Assembly: GCF_006385675.1 (NCBI RefSeq)
Contig: NZ_VFRR01000002.1
Span: forward strand, 124,001-188,000
Source of the DNA: Maribrevibacterium harenarium
GTDB lineage: Bacteria > Pseudomonadota > Gammaproteobacteria > Pseudomonadales > Marinomonadaceae
Direction of reading: 5' to 3'
Length of the DNA: 64,000 nucleotides
Both the position numbers and the translations under genes were made by a program. A model generated the notes under the pieces. The model did no database searches, was not told the DNA's origin, and was given only the letters and a program-made list of their open reading frames with translations. This document shows positions 33,064-41,602 of the stretch, piece by piece. Each line of letters starts with the position of its first letter. Position 1 is the stretch's first letter.

Positions 33064-33088
33064 AGGTGCCGGAGTCATTCCGGCACCT
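33064..33088 (+). terminator. fdhA terminator hairpin
   Basis: AGGTGCCGGA-GTCAT-TCCGGCACCT is a perfect 10-bp stem with a 5-nt loop, followed by a T/C-rich stretch. It lies between fdhA and the convergent AraC-type gene and could serve both. Confidence 0.8.
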
Positions 33089-33111
33089 TCTACCTTCCTT
33101 TGCCTAAATGA

Positions 33112-34074
33112 TCACTCCTTGTCTTCTTGTTCCCCATTAGGATATTTGGAGGGTGAGCATTGAAACGCTCTGCGAAATTGCTTGTTAAAGTTTGACACGT
33201 CGTTGAAGCCACAGTTGTAAGCGATAGTGGAAACCCTTTCTCCGTCTCCCCCTGTTTGTCGTTGCGCCAGTAACTGACAGGCCATTTCTAGTCTTCTGGT
33301 AAGTAAGTAGTTCGTCGGCGTGGTGTTGATAATGGCAAACGCCCGTTGTAGGTGACGAATAGAAACATTTAAGTATTCAGCTACCCCATGGATGGTCAAA
33401 TTGGGGTTCAAAAAATGCTGATCTATGTAAGCCATACCGCGTTTCAGTAACTGAGCACCATGGACATCGGCTTCAATATGTTTGGCGCTATCTTGGCTGT
33501 TACGTTCGTATAGCATGGAGCCGATCAGGCCAAAGATGGCTTCTTTCAGATAATGGCTTTGGGGCACGTTTTCTCGTACTTGAAAGGCTTTTGACAAGAT
33601 GGCGGATACGGCAATTGAGCTATGATCTTCTTTCGGCAGAAAGATTCCCCCGCGGGCGAGCTTATCAAAGCGTTGTAGCATTTCTTGGCGAGGTAAGTGA
33701 ACCGATACTTGGCGACTAAAACGTCCGAAAAAGGAAAACTCAGACGCGTAAGCGCTATCGATCAGGATCATATCCCCAGGCATGAGAATGCGAGCGCAGT
33801 CGTGTTGATTCATCAGGGCTTGCCCCTCTTCTTGAATAATCAAAAAGAAGTTATCGCCTTCATCTTGTGCCAATTCTTTCTTGGTGCGACGAATCGAGTT
33901 GAGGTCTTTGGCCACATGAGCTACTTCAAGATCTGCCAAATACTCGTGCTTGATTAGGCCTGTTATGTCCTGAGTATGACTGCGTGGCTCAATTTGAAAG
34001 GCACCGCAGATTTCATGTAGGTCTGCTTCAAAGTGCTCGACGGTTAATGTGCAAGACGGGATTTTAACCAACAT
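33112..34074 (-). CDS. AraC-family transcriptional regulator (FeaR-like)
   Basis: A 320-residue regulator. The N-terminal about 200 residues resemble the AraC-binding-like domain of FeaR/NahR-type activators (RRTKKELAQDEGDNFFLIIQEEG, LMPGDMILIDS; first quoted in part). The C-terminal double HTH (about residues 215-312) reads LTIHGVAEYLNVSIRHLQRA and YNCGFNDVSNFNKQFRRAF. The ATG at 34074 has GGAGG at 7 nt; 32 upstream codons are open but unsupported. It is convergent with fdhA and divergent from the Liv-type ABC operon, so it likely controls uptake and oxidation of a shared compound. Confidence 0.87.
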   Translation of the reverse strand: MLVKIPSCTLTVEHFEADLHEICGAFQIEPRSHTQDITGLIKHEYLADLEVAHVAKDLNSIRRTKKELAQDEGDNFFLIIQEEGQALMNQHDCARILMPGDMILIDSAYASEFSFFGRFSRQVSVHLPRQEMLQRFDKLARGGIFLPKEDHSSIAVSAILSKAFQVRENVPQSHYLKEAIFGLIGSMLYERNSQDSAKHIEADVHGAQLLKRGMAYIDQHFLNPNLTIHGVAEYLNVSIRHLQRAFAIINTTPTNYLLTRRLEMACQLLAQRQTGGDGERVSTIAYNCGFNDVSNFNKQFRRAFQCSPSKYPNGEQEDKE

Positions 34075-34388
34075 CTCTATGCCTCCAAATGTGCATATAA
34101 CGTGCTCAAAATATAGTGCCGATCGGCTTTTTTGTCGCTTAACACCAAGAAATTTGCCGTCATCTACCAAGTTTTGGGTATGAAAAACTATTTAATATGT
34201 TAACTATTCTAGTTCAACAATAACAATAAAAACCGAGCCTATCATGACTTGTAAGTTATGGATGACTGCAGCAGTACTCATGCAGCGCTGGTTTTTGCGA
34301 AAAGAGCAAATTTCACAGGCGATTGATAGCTAACACAGCGTTAGGTGCGATTGATCTGTGTAGTGTTCAACATGGGAGCAAAACAATA

Positions 34389-35642
34389 ATGAAAAAAACA
34401 ATTCTAGCTAGCTTAGTTGCAGTGGGTGCGATCAGTGCCACCAGTGGTGTTTATGCCAGTGATGCGGTTTGTGGTCTAAACAATGGTCAACCTGCGACCG
34501 GTAAACCAATTAAAGTTGGGGGCATTTTTGGTAATGCGGCTCCTGGCGACTTCTCTTCTGCGACAGATGCTGCCGCGGCCTACTTCAAATGTGTTAACGA
34601 CAATGGTGGTATCCAAGGTCGTCCTATCCAATACATGGTCGAAAACGACCAATGGAACCCTGAGCTTGCGGCTCAAGCGGCAGCCAAACTCGTAAAAGAC
34701 GAAAACGTGGTCGCGATGGTGGGTAACGCTTCTTTCGTTGAAATGAGCGTCAACGCCCCCCTATATGCCCAGAGCAATATCATGGCCATGGCGTCTGGTT
34801 GTGCCGCTTCTGAGTGTTTTGAAAGCTCTAACATAGTTTCAACGAACCAAGGTCCATTGCCGTCTTCCGTTGGTGCGGCAATGTACGCGGTGGAAGAGCT
34901 TGGCGCGACGAACGTTTCTTGTATCGGTATGGCGATCCCATCCGTTGGAAACTGGTCTTGCGGCGCGGCGAAAGACTACATGGAATCAAAAGGTCTATCT
35001 GGCTCTTACGTGCTACTGAATCCCGCTTCTCCGGATGTGAACTCTGCTCTATTAGAAGCGATTTCTTCTGGCGCTGACTCCATCTTGGTTAACCTACCTG
35101 CCGGTTTGGCGATTGCCTTCTTGGGCGCAGCAGAGGAGCAAGGTTTGGCGGATGGCTACACTTGGACTTCCTCTACTCCACTATACGATGCTTCTGTTCC
35201 AGGTGCCTTGGGCGAATACTGGGAAGGCAAAATGTTTATCAGTGCTGAGCTAACCACTATCGATGGTGACGGTGCCGATAACCAAAACTGGTTGAAAGTG
35301 ATGGATAGCTACGCCAACCCACAAGACCCTCGTGATACTTTCTCTCAATCTGGTTACCTATCTGCGAAATACTTCGTGGAAACGCTAAACAAAATGGATC
35401 CAGCGAAGTTAGATGACCGTGCTGCGGTGACCGAAGCGATTCAAAACATCAATGGTTATACCTCTGACCTAACCTGCGGCCCTTACTACGTGGGCAAAGC
35501 AGATCGTCATATGCCAAACCATGCCGGTATCATGGTGGGCTTGAAAGATGGCGCCTTCCACGTCGTACGTGACTGCTTCGAGTATGAAGGTCCTTACTTC
35601 GAGCCCCTAAAAGCGGCTGAGAAGAAACTAGGTCTACGTTAA
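34389..35642 (+). CDS. Liv-type ABC transporter substrate-binding protein
   Basis: A periplasmic binding protein of 417 residues (type I fold, branched-chain amino acid/urea/amide family). The signal peptide is MKKTILASLVAVGAISA... with cleavage near VYASD. The mature part has KPIKVGGIFGNAAPGDFSSA, NDNGGIQGRPIQYMVEND and MVGNASFVEMSVNAPLYA (third shortened) as family landmarks. It carries several cysteines, unusual for LivJ-type proteins. GGGAG precedes the ATG at 34389. It heads a five-gene operon with two permeases and two ATPases. Substrate unknown; with fdhA nearby a methylated compound is possible. Confidence 0.88.
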   Translation: MKKTILASLVAVGAISATSGVYASDAVCGLNNGQPATGKPIKVGGIFGNAAPGDFSSATDAAAAYFKCVNDNGGIQGRPIQYMVENDQWNPELAAQAAAKLVKDENVVAMVGNASFVEMSVNAPLYAQSNIMAMASGCAASECFESSNIVSTNQGPLPSSVGAAMYAVEELGATNVSCIGMAIPSVGNWSCGAAKDYMESKGLSGSYVLLNPASPDVNSALLEAISSGADSILVNLPAGLAIAFLGAAEEQGLADGYTWTSSTPLYDASVPGALGEYWEGKMFISAELTTIDGDGADNQNWLKVMDSYANPQDPRDTFSQSGYLSAKYFVETLNKMDPAKLDDRAAVTEAIQNINGYTSDLTCGPYYVGKADRHMPNHAGIMVGLKDGAFHVVRDCFEYEGPYFEPLKAAEKKLGLR

Positions 35643-35656
35643 TACTCCCCTCTAAT

Positions 35657-35680
35657 CAGCCCGGCCACTTGGCTGGGCTG
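35657..35680 (+). promoter_or_regulatory. Stem-loop between the binding-protein and LivH-like genes
   Basis: CAGCCCGGCCA (35657-35667) pairs with TGGCTGGGCTG (35670-35680), 10 of 11 positions, with a 2-nt gap that would widen to a small loop. No T-run follows. Probably sets higher expression of the binding protein. Confidence 0.6.
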
Positions 35681-35702
35681 ACCGTTATAAAGAAGTAAAA
35701 AC

Positions 35703-36653
35703 ATGGTGAAACGTACTACAAACCTTGTGGTAGCGCTGGCACTGATGGTGGCGGTATGCGCCTATCTTGCCTGGGGTAAACCTACCAATGTTGTGGGCTT
35801 GTTCGTCGTCTCTGGGATGGCGGTTGGGTCTTTGTATGCCCTTGGCGGCATTGGTCTGGTGGTGTTATACCGAGCGACCGGTGTATTGAACTTATCGAAT
35901 GGTGCCATCGGCGCACTTGGGGTGATGTTTGCCTGGCAATTACAGCAATGGGACGTGCCACATGTGGCCACCTGGATTGTTGGTATTCTCACCACCACGG
36001 CTCTGGCTTTGATCTATGGGCGTTTGATTGCGCCGGGCTTGGCCTGGCGTGACCCGGTGGTAAAAGCGGTTGCCACGCTAGGCTATGCCCTGATTATCTT
36101 GGGCATGACGGCCTTTCTTTGGGAAGACGATGTGCGCAAGTTTGCGCTACCAAGCGACAAAATCGCATACATGATTTTGGGAATGCGGGTGACATTGACC
36201 CGACTGATTGTGATCTTGGCAGCGATTGGCATTGTGGTCGCGGTATGGTTCTACCTAAGTCGTACCCGAACCGGTCTAAATATGCGGGCACTGGCGGATA
36301 ATCGGGACATTTCTGCCTTGATCGGCATTCCAATTGTTAAGACAGAAACCATCGCTTGGGGTATCTCTGGCTTAATCGCGGGTTTTACCGGCTTGATGTT
36401 TGGTGACCTTGTCCGTCTTGAGCCATTCGTCATCACCTTTATGGTGATCCCCGCTATTTCTGCGGCTATCTGTGGTCAGCTTAAGAATCTTGGCGTGGTG
36501 TTAGTCGCCGGGATCTGTATTGGTGTGATTGAGTCCCTGTTGACCCTTCATCCGTTCCTTAAATCTGTGCGCCCAATGGCGCCATTTGTGATCGCCATTT
36601 TAGTGTTGGTTTGGCTCCAGCGCGGTCGCATGAATTACTTTGCGGGGAATTGA
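35703..36653 (+). CDS. Branched-chain amino acid-type ABC permease (LivH family)
   Basis: Inner-membrane permease of 316 residues, with about eight to nine hydrophobic segments. The family motif region is SGMAVGSLYALGGIGLVVLYRATGVLNLSNGAIGALGV (partly shown), where the VLNLSNGAIG part corresponds to the conserved N(F/L)AHG-like stretch of LivH proteins. The cytoplasmic motif GLNMRALADNRDISALIGI is present. The stop lies one base before the next start (36655). It forms a heterodimer with the LivM-like protein. Confidence 0.9.
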   Translation: MVKRTTNLVVALALMVAVCAYLAWGKPTNVVGLFVVSGMAVGSLYALGGIGLVVLYRATGVLNLSNGAIGALGVMFAWQLQQWDVPHVATWIVGILTTTALALIYGRLIAPGLAWRDPVVKAVATLGYALIILGMTAFLWEDDVRKFALPSDKIAYMILGMRVTLTRLIVILAAIGIVVAVWFYLSRTRTGLNMRALADNRDISALIGIPIVKTETIAWGISGLIAGFTGLMFGDLVRLEPFVITFMVIPAISAAICGQLKNLGVVLVAGICIGVIESLLTLHPFLKSVRPMAPFVIAILVLVWLQRGRMNYFAGN

Positions 36654-36654
36654 C

Positions 36655-37620
36655 ATGAAGATGACGGTTTCTGCTCGCGTTGGCTTAATACTCGCGGCGC
36701 TTGCCTTTGTATTCTTACCAATGGTGTTGGGTGGGCAATGGATTAAGATCCTAATTTCCACCGGCTGTTTTATTATTGCCGCTTCCGGTGTGGCATTTAT
36801 GTACTCGCGCTTGGGCATGGTATCCCTAGGCCAAGTGGCGTTGATGGGGGTAGGCGGGTGGGTCATGCTACGTATGAACCACGCGTTTCATTTACCATTT
36901 GAAGTGAATTTGGCGGTTGCTGGTGCGGTAACCTTGATGTTCGGTTGGCTACTAGCGATGCCGGCGCTGCGTATGCGCGGCTTGTATCTGGCCCTGATTA
37001 CACTGATGGCAGCCGGTGGCTTAGAGGTTATTTTCTCCACATTCCGCTTTCCCAATGGCGGCGAAGGCTTTTGGGGTGTAATGCCTTCGGTTGCGGCACC
37101 GTTCCAGCGTCCGCTTTTGGCAACCGAAGACAGTGACTACTTGCGTTACATAATCTTCTGGATTGTGGCGGCGTTCTTGATTATCGAAATGCACATGCGT
37201 ACTGCCCCAGGCCGTGCTTGGGCGATGATTCGCCGTTCCGAAGCAGCTGCTTACTCCTCTGGTGTCAATGTCGTTTATTACAAGGCGTGGGCGTTTGGTT
37301 TAGCCGGCTTTCTGGCAGGGATCAGTGGTGGGCTATTGGCGGGTGGTTTGGGGCTGCTTGACCCTGCGACGTTCCGCGCATCGGAATCCATTATGCTATT
37401 TGCATTGATGGTGGTGGGCGGCTCCCGCGGTTGGTTGGGCGTCATCATTGCCGGTATCTTATACCGTGTCGTGCCAGCATTGTTTAATGACTGGACCATT
37501 GATGCAGATTTGGCCTTGGTGATCTTTGGGGCGGCGTTATTGCACGCCATTATCACCGCACCGAACGGACTTTCCGGTCAGTTGCTTGACCTTATTGCCA
37601 AACTGAGTAAACGCACATGA
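36655..37620 (+). CDS. Branched-chain amino acid-type ABC permease (LivM family)
   Basis: Inner-membrane permease of 321 residues with about nine hydrophobic segments. LivM features include the MYSRLGMVSLGQVALMGVGGW start region, MPALRMRGLYLALITLMAAGG, and GRAWAMIRRSEAAAYSSGVNV as the cytoplasmic coupling segment (partly quoted). GGGG lies upstream of ATG 36655; the frame from 36640 overlaps the previous gene and is rejected. The stop overlaps the next ATPase start by four bases (ATGA). Confidence 0.9.
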   Translation: MKMTVSARVGLILAALAFVFLPMVLGGQWIKILISTGCFIIAASGVAFMYSRLGMVSLGQVALMGVGGWVMLRMNHAFHLPFEVNLAVAGAVTLMFGWLLAMPALRMRGLYLALITLMAAGGLEVIFSTFRFPNGGEGFWGVMPSVAAPFQRPLLATEDSDYLRYIIFWIVAAFLIIEMHMRTAPGRAWAMIRRSEAAAYSSGVNVVYYKAWAFGLAGFLAGISGGLLAGGLGLLDPATFRASESIMLFALMVVGGSRGWLGVIIAGILYRVVPALFNDWTIDADLALVIFGAALLHAIITAPNGLSGQLLDLIAKLSKRT

Positions 37621-38330
37621 TTAAGCTAGATAATATTTGCGTCCAATTCGGGGGCGTCAAGGCATTAGACAATATCAACGCTGAGTTTTCTCAGCCGATC
37701 TCTGGCATTATCGGCCCCAATGGCGCCGGTAAAACCACCACCATGAACTCCGTTTCTGGGTTCCTAGATTACCAAGGCACCATCAGTTGGAACGGGGAAG
37801 TGATTGACGGCTTAAACCCCTTTAAACGCACCCGCTGGGGCTTACGACGCTCATTTCAGAAAGAGCAAATTGCCGATGATCTTACGGTGATTGATAACCT
37901 CAAAGCGTTGATCGACAACCTAGGAATCAAGGGGAGCCAGCGCAAACAAGACCTAGAATGGGCCATTGAGTCCATGGGCATCTCGGCGTTGGCCTACCGG
38001 GAAGCAGCCACCTTGAATACCTATGAGCGCCGCTTGACTGATTTGGCGCGTTGTATTTTGGGGAACCCTAAAATTGTTATGCTGGATGAGCCATGCGGTG
38101 GTCTCCAGCAAGATGAAACTGAGCGCCTTGGGGATTTGATTTTGAAAATCCCACAACTTACCAGAGCAAATACCTTGGTGATCGACCACGACGTGGATTT
38201 GATCGCGCGTATCTGTGCTGAAACCCTAGTGCTGGATTTTGGCAAGCCGATCGCCTTTGGTAAGACGCGGGAGGTATTGGCCAACCCGAAAGTAAAAGCA
38301 GCCTACCTAGGTGTGGAGGAAGTGGCATGA
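37617..38330 (+). CDS. Branched-chain amino acid-type ABC ATPase (LivG family) with a degenerate signature motif
   Basis: An ATPase of 237 residues. Walker A GPNGAGKTTT and Walker B KIVMLDEPCGG are intact, and the switch histidine is in LVIDHDVDLI. The ABC signature, normally close to LSYGQQRRLEIAR, reads LNTYERRLTDLARCI and so lacks the conserved serine-glycine-glycine-glutamine core. In the LivG/LivF dimer this leaves one of two ATP sites with a non-standard signature. It overlaps neighbours by four bases on both sides. The substrate is unknown. Confidence 0.87.
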   Translation: MIKLDNICVQFGGVKALDNINAEFSQPISGIIGPNGAGKTTTMNSVSGFLDYQGTISWNGEVIDGLNPFKRTRWGLRRSFQKEQIADDLTVIDNLKALIDNLGIKGSQRKQDLEWAIESMGISALAYREAATLNTYERRLTDLARCILGNPKIVMLDEPCGGLQQDETERLGDLILKIPQLTRANTLVIDHDVDLIARICAETLVLDFGKPIAFGKTREVLANPKVKAAYLGVEEVA

Positions 38331-39031
38331 GCAGTCTGAATGTCAGCAATATTACTGTCTCCATCGGTGGTAAAGCCTATGTGAAAAATGTGTCCTTATC
38401 GGTAGAGCCGGGTAAAGTGACCGCGATTCTTGGTGCCAATGGGGCGGGGAAATCCGAGTTAGTGCTGGCTATTGCCGGTATGTTAGGTGTGGAGTCTGGT
38501 GAAATTACGGTTGCTGGTAAAACTATCAGCAACTGCTCCCCAGAGGTGGTGCGAGCCACTGGTGTCGCGGCCGTTCCTGAAGGTCACCGGGTATTAGCTT
38601 CCCTATCGGTGGATGACAACTTACGCGCTGCAGGTGCCTTACTTAGAAAGAGTGAGCTAGAAGACACGGTAACAGAGATTTACCAACTTTTCCCAGAGCT
38701 AGCAGAGCGCAAGCAGCAACAGGCAGGCACCATGTCTGGTGGACAACAGCAGATGTTAGCCATTGGCCACGCCCTGATGGCGAAGCCAAAGTTCCTGTTA
38801 ATTGATGAAATGTCCCTAGGTTTGGCGCCTTTAATTGTGAAGCGCTTGGTGAAAACCCTAGAACAGTTAGTCGCGAAGGGGACTGGCGTCTTGTTGGTGG
38901 AGCAGTTTACTGAAGTGGCGCTCGCTATCGCGGATAGTGTCACTGTGTTGCGTAATGGTAGCGCCTGTTACTCGGGTGCGGCGCAGCAACTGCGTGATGA
39001 TCCTAGCATTTTGGCAAATGCCTATTTATAG
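38327..39031 (+). CDS. Branched-chain amino acid-type ABC ATPase (LivF family)
   Basis: An ATPase of 234 residues that would pair with the LivG-like protein. It has Walker A GANGAGKSEL, an intact signature MSGGQQQMLAIGHALM, Walker B FLLIDEMSLGLAP and a C-terminal LLVEQFTEVAL. Walker B's usual Pro after Glu is replaced by Met-Ser, as in several LivF proteins. It is the last gene of the operon; a strong terminator follows at 39107. Confidence 0.9.
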   Translation: MSSLNVSNITVSIGGKAYVKNVSLSVEPGKVTAILGANGAGKSELVLAIAGMLGVESGEITVAGKTISNCSPEVVRATGVAAVPEGHRVLASLSVDDNLRAAGALLRKSELEDTVTEIYQLFPELAERKQQQAGTMSGGQQQMLAIGHALMAKPKFLLIDEMSLGLAPLIVKRLVKTLEQLVAKGTGVLLVEQFTEVALAIADSVTVLRNGSACYSGAAQQLRDDPSILANAYL

Positions 39032-39106
39032 CGTTTGGTGCAGCAATAGAACCATCGTATTGGTGCGTGTTGCTAGCTTGGGAAAATGACTCCGTCTATT
39101 TTCCAT

Positions 39107-39129
39107 ACGGCCTTAGGGCCGTTTTTTTT
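39107..39129 (+). terminator. Rho-independent terminator of the Liv-type operon
   Basis: ACGGCC-TTAG-GGCCGT followed directly by eight T. Textbook intrinsic terminator about 75 bp after the last stop codon. Confidence 0.93.
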
Positions 39130-39314
39130 GCTCCTGAAAAATAGTATCAAGTGAGCCTATATAAGTTTCACTTGATGTATAAAAAAGCAACAAATTTCAT
39201 AAAACTGTTACAAAAATGAAATCAATTGTGCTAATACTTGATTGACCGTTTGATCAAAAAACATTGAAGCCCTGTTTTAGGCGCTCAAATGACAAACATA
39301 ATTAAGGAGCAAAC

Positions 39315-40427
39315 ATGTCGATTTCCCGCCGTCAATTCGTCAAAGGTGCCGCTGCAGTCGGTGCCGTTGCTGCGACTCCCTTCTATATCAACAAGGCGAT
39401 GGCCGCCAATAAAGAGCTGAAAATCTATGCTTGGGCCGGCTATATCACCGATGAAATGTTGGCCGACTTCAAAGCCAAGACTGGCATTAATGCCACCTTT
39501 ACCCCTTACGGTACCAACGATGAGCTGATGAACTCGTTGCGAGCTACCGACGGGACGGGTTTTGACATCATAATGCCGACCGTAGACCGCGTACCGGGCT
39601 ATGTGGATTTTGATTTGGTGCAGCCGCTAGATACCCGTCGCGTGAAGTGGGATGGTTGTTTAGACAGCGCCATGTCGGGCTCTGAAGTGGGCGGTGTGGT
39701 GAACGGCAAACGTTACTTTGCCCCATCTGACTGGGGGACGGAAGCCATTGCCTACCACAAGGATTATGCTTCAGTAGACCCGAAAAACCTAAGTTATGGA
39801 GACTTATGGAAGCCCGAGCATGCAGGTGGCGTGACCGTACGAGGCCACTCGGCGCTGGTTGGCATTGGCTTATGGCTAGAAAACATGGGCAAGTTGCCTT
39901 ACCCATTGCTTGAGTCCTACAAAAACGAAACCGCCATGCGCGCTAACTTTGATGTTATTCTCAAAGAAGCGGTGAAAAACAAAGACATGATTGCCCAGTT
40001 CTGGTCTACCGAAAACGAAGCCCAAGGAGCGTTCCGTACCAACGGTGCGGTCATTGGCCAAACATGGGACAGCACGGCATTCAAACTCGGTCAAGAAGGT
40101 GAAAACATCGCATACGGCGCACCGAAAGAAGGGGCCCTGGCATGGATGGAAGGCTTCGTTATTCCGAAAAATGCCAACAACGTGGATGCGGTCTACGAGT
40201 TCATTAATTGGTACTACACTCCAGAAGCGGGCACCATGTTTGTTAAAGCCACGGGCTACAACTCCACCTCAAAAGGCGCAGCGGAGCTACTACCGGCTGA
40301 AACCAAGCAATTCTTCTTGGATTCCTACTCTGATCAGGACTTGGCAAACCTATGGTGGTGGCCAATCCAAGAACCTTGGTATGTGGCGCTGCGTAACGAA
40401 TACCAAGATCGTTACCTATCTGCATAA
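39315..40427 (+). CDS. Tat-exported polyamine-type ABC substrate-binding protein
   Basis: A 370-residue binding protein of the PotD/PotF group (type II fold). It has a twin-arginine signal, SRRQFVKGAAA, with cleavage near KAMA. Tat export suggests folding or cofactor loading before export, unusual against the Sec-type PotF proteins in this window. The mature start KIYAWAGYITDEMLADFKAK and the WPIQEPWYVALRNEYQDRYL end region fit the spermidine/putrescine group (shortened). AAGGAG precedes the ATG. A terminator-like hairpin separates it from the ATPase. Ligand unknown. Confidence 0.9.
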   Translation: MSISRRQFVKGAAAVGAVAATPFYINKAMAANKELKIYAWAGYITDEMLADFKAKTGINATFTPYGTNDELMNSLRATDGTGFDIIMPTVDRVPGYVDFDLVQPLDTRRVKWDGCLDSAMSGSEVGGVVNGKRYFAPSDWGTEAIAYHKDYASVDPKNLSYGDLWKPEHAGGVTVRGHSALVGIGLWLENMGKLPYPLLESYKNETAMRANFDVILKEAVKNKDMIAQFWSTENEAQGAFRTNGAVIGQTWDSTAFKLGQEGENIAYGAPKEGALAWMEGFVIPKNANNVDAVYEFINWYYTPEAGTMFVKATGYNSTSKGAAELLPAETKQFFLDSYSDQDLANLWWWPIQEPWYVALRNEYQDRYLSA

Positions 40428-40443
40428 CGTTCAAATCCGAGTT

Positions 40444-40476
40444 AAAAAGGCCTGCTGGGGAACCAGCGGGCTTTTT
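40444..40476 (+). terminator. Attenuating terminator between binding-protein and ATPase genes
   Basis: AAAAAGGCCTGCTGG (40444-40458) pairs with CCAGCGGGCTTTTT (40463-40476) apart from one or two positions, and ends in five T. Placed inside the operon, it would let most transcripts stop after the binding-protein gene. Confidence 0.85.
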
Positions 40477-40519
40477 GCATCTATTGCGAATTAAGAATAA
40501 CGAATAATCGAGAGGCAAC

Positions 40520-41602
40520 ATGGACAGCAGCGTTCATTTAGATAACGTGGTCATGCAATTTGGTGATTTTACCGCCGTACAACAGATGGATTTGCTGATC
40601 CAATCTGGTGAGTTTTTTAGCTTTTTAGGGCCCTCTGGCTGCGGTAAAACCACTATTTTAAATATGGTGAGTGGCTTTCTAGAGCCGACCCAAGGGGCAG
40701 TTAAAATTGGCGGGCAAGATATGCGCGGTGTTCCGGCCAATAAGCGCCCAACCTCGATGATTTTCCAGAATCTGGCACTCTTTCCCCTGATGACGGTAGC
40801 GGAAAATATCGAATTCGGTCTGGAAGTTCGCGGTGTCAGCAAAGCGGAGCGCAGGAAAACCTCCGACCGCTTATTGGAGTTGGTCGCGTTAGAAGGCAGC
40901 GGTAACAAGAAAGTGTTGGAACTCTCCGGCGGTCAAAAGCAGCGTATCGCTATTGCCCGGGCTCTCGCGGTAGAGCCACAAGTACTACTGCTGGATGAGC
41001 CGCTGTCCGCCTTGGATCTAAAACTACGCCAGCATATGCGCACCGAGCTGAAAGAGATTCAGCGAAAAACCGGTATTACCTTTATCTACATTACCCACGA
41101 CCAAGGGGAAGCCCTCACCATGTCGGACCGAGTGGCGGTTATGTCGGCGGGTAAGTTGCAGCAAGTGGATGACCCTATCGCTTTGTACCAAAACCCGAAA
41201 ACTCCTTTTGTGGCGTCCTTCGTCGGCGAAAATAACGGAATCACCGGTAAAGTGCTAGAAAGTCATGCCGGGGAAGTGGTTATTGATGGGGGAAAACTCG
41301 GGCGCTTAGCCGGGCGTTCTGATACCGCGTTAGCCGTCGGTAGTACCGCCACGCTCTTTATCCGTCCAGAATCTTTGCATATGGGAGAGCAGTTTGAATT
41401 TGTGCTGCCTGTAACCTTGGACGAAGTCAATTTTGAAGGCTCTTACCTGACACTAAACAGTCTGGCAGAAAATGGTCAAAACCTCGCGGTACAGCTCCAT
41501 GCCAATCAATATACGCCTGATATGAGTGCTGGATACCGCTTGCACCTTGGTTTTAATGCTCGAGATGCGGTGGTTATCGCCGGGGAGGCTAGCGATGTTT
41601 AG
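40520..41602 (+). CDS. Polyamine-type ABC transporter ATP-binding protein (PotA family)
   Basis: A 360-residue ATPase: Walker A GPSGCGKTTIL, Q-loop MIFQNLALFPLM, signature LSGGQKQRIAIARALA, Walker B LLLDEPLSALD and switch histidine YITHDQGEA. A TOBE-type C-terminal domain follows from about residue 240. It belongs to the same class as PotG at 16590 but is a separate system. Its last eight bases overlap the next permease gene. Confidence 0.93.
   Translation: MDSSVHLDNVVMQFGDFTAVQQMDLLIQSGEFFSFLGPSGCGKTTILNMVSGFLEPTQGAVKIGGQDMRGVPANKRPTSMIFQNLALFPLMTVAENIEFGLEVRGVSKAERRKTSDRLLELVALEGSGNKKVLELSGGQKQRIAIARALAVEPQVLLLDEPLSALDLKLRQHMRTELKEIQRKTGITFIYITHDQGEALTMSDRVAVMSAGKLQQVDDPIALYQNPKTPFVASFVGENNGITGKVLESHAGEVVIDGGKLGRLAGRSDTALAVGSTATLFIRPESLHMGEQFEFVLPVTLDEVNFEGSYLTLNSLAENGQNLAVQLHANQYTPDMSAGYRLHLGFNARDAVVIAGEASDV

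Noticed and set aside
39991-40494. A 167-codon plus-strand frame over the end of the Tat-type binding protein
   Set aside because: Overlaps the real gene in another frame and is rich in Ser, Lys, Thr and Trp without any domain; it also runs through the terminator hairpin.
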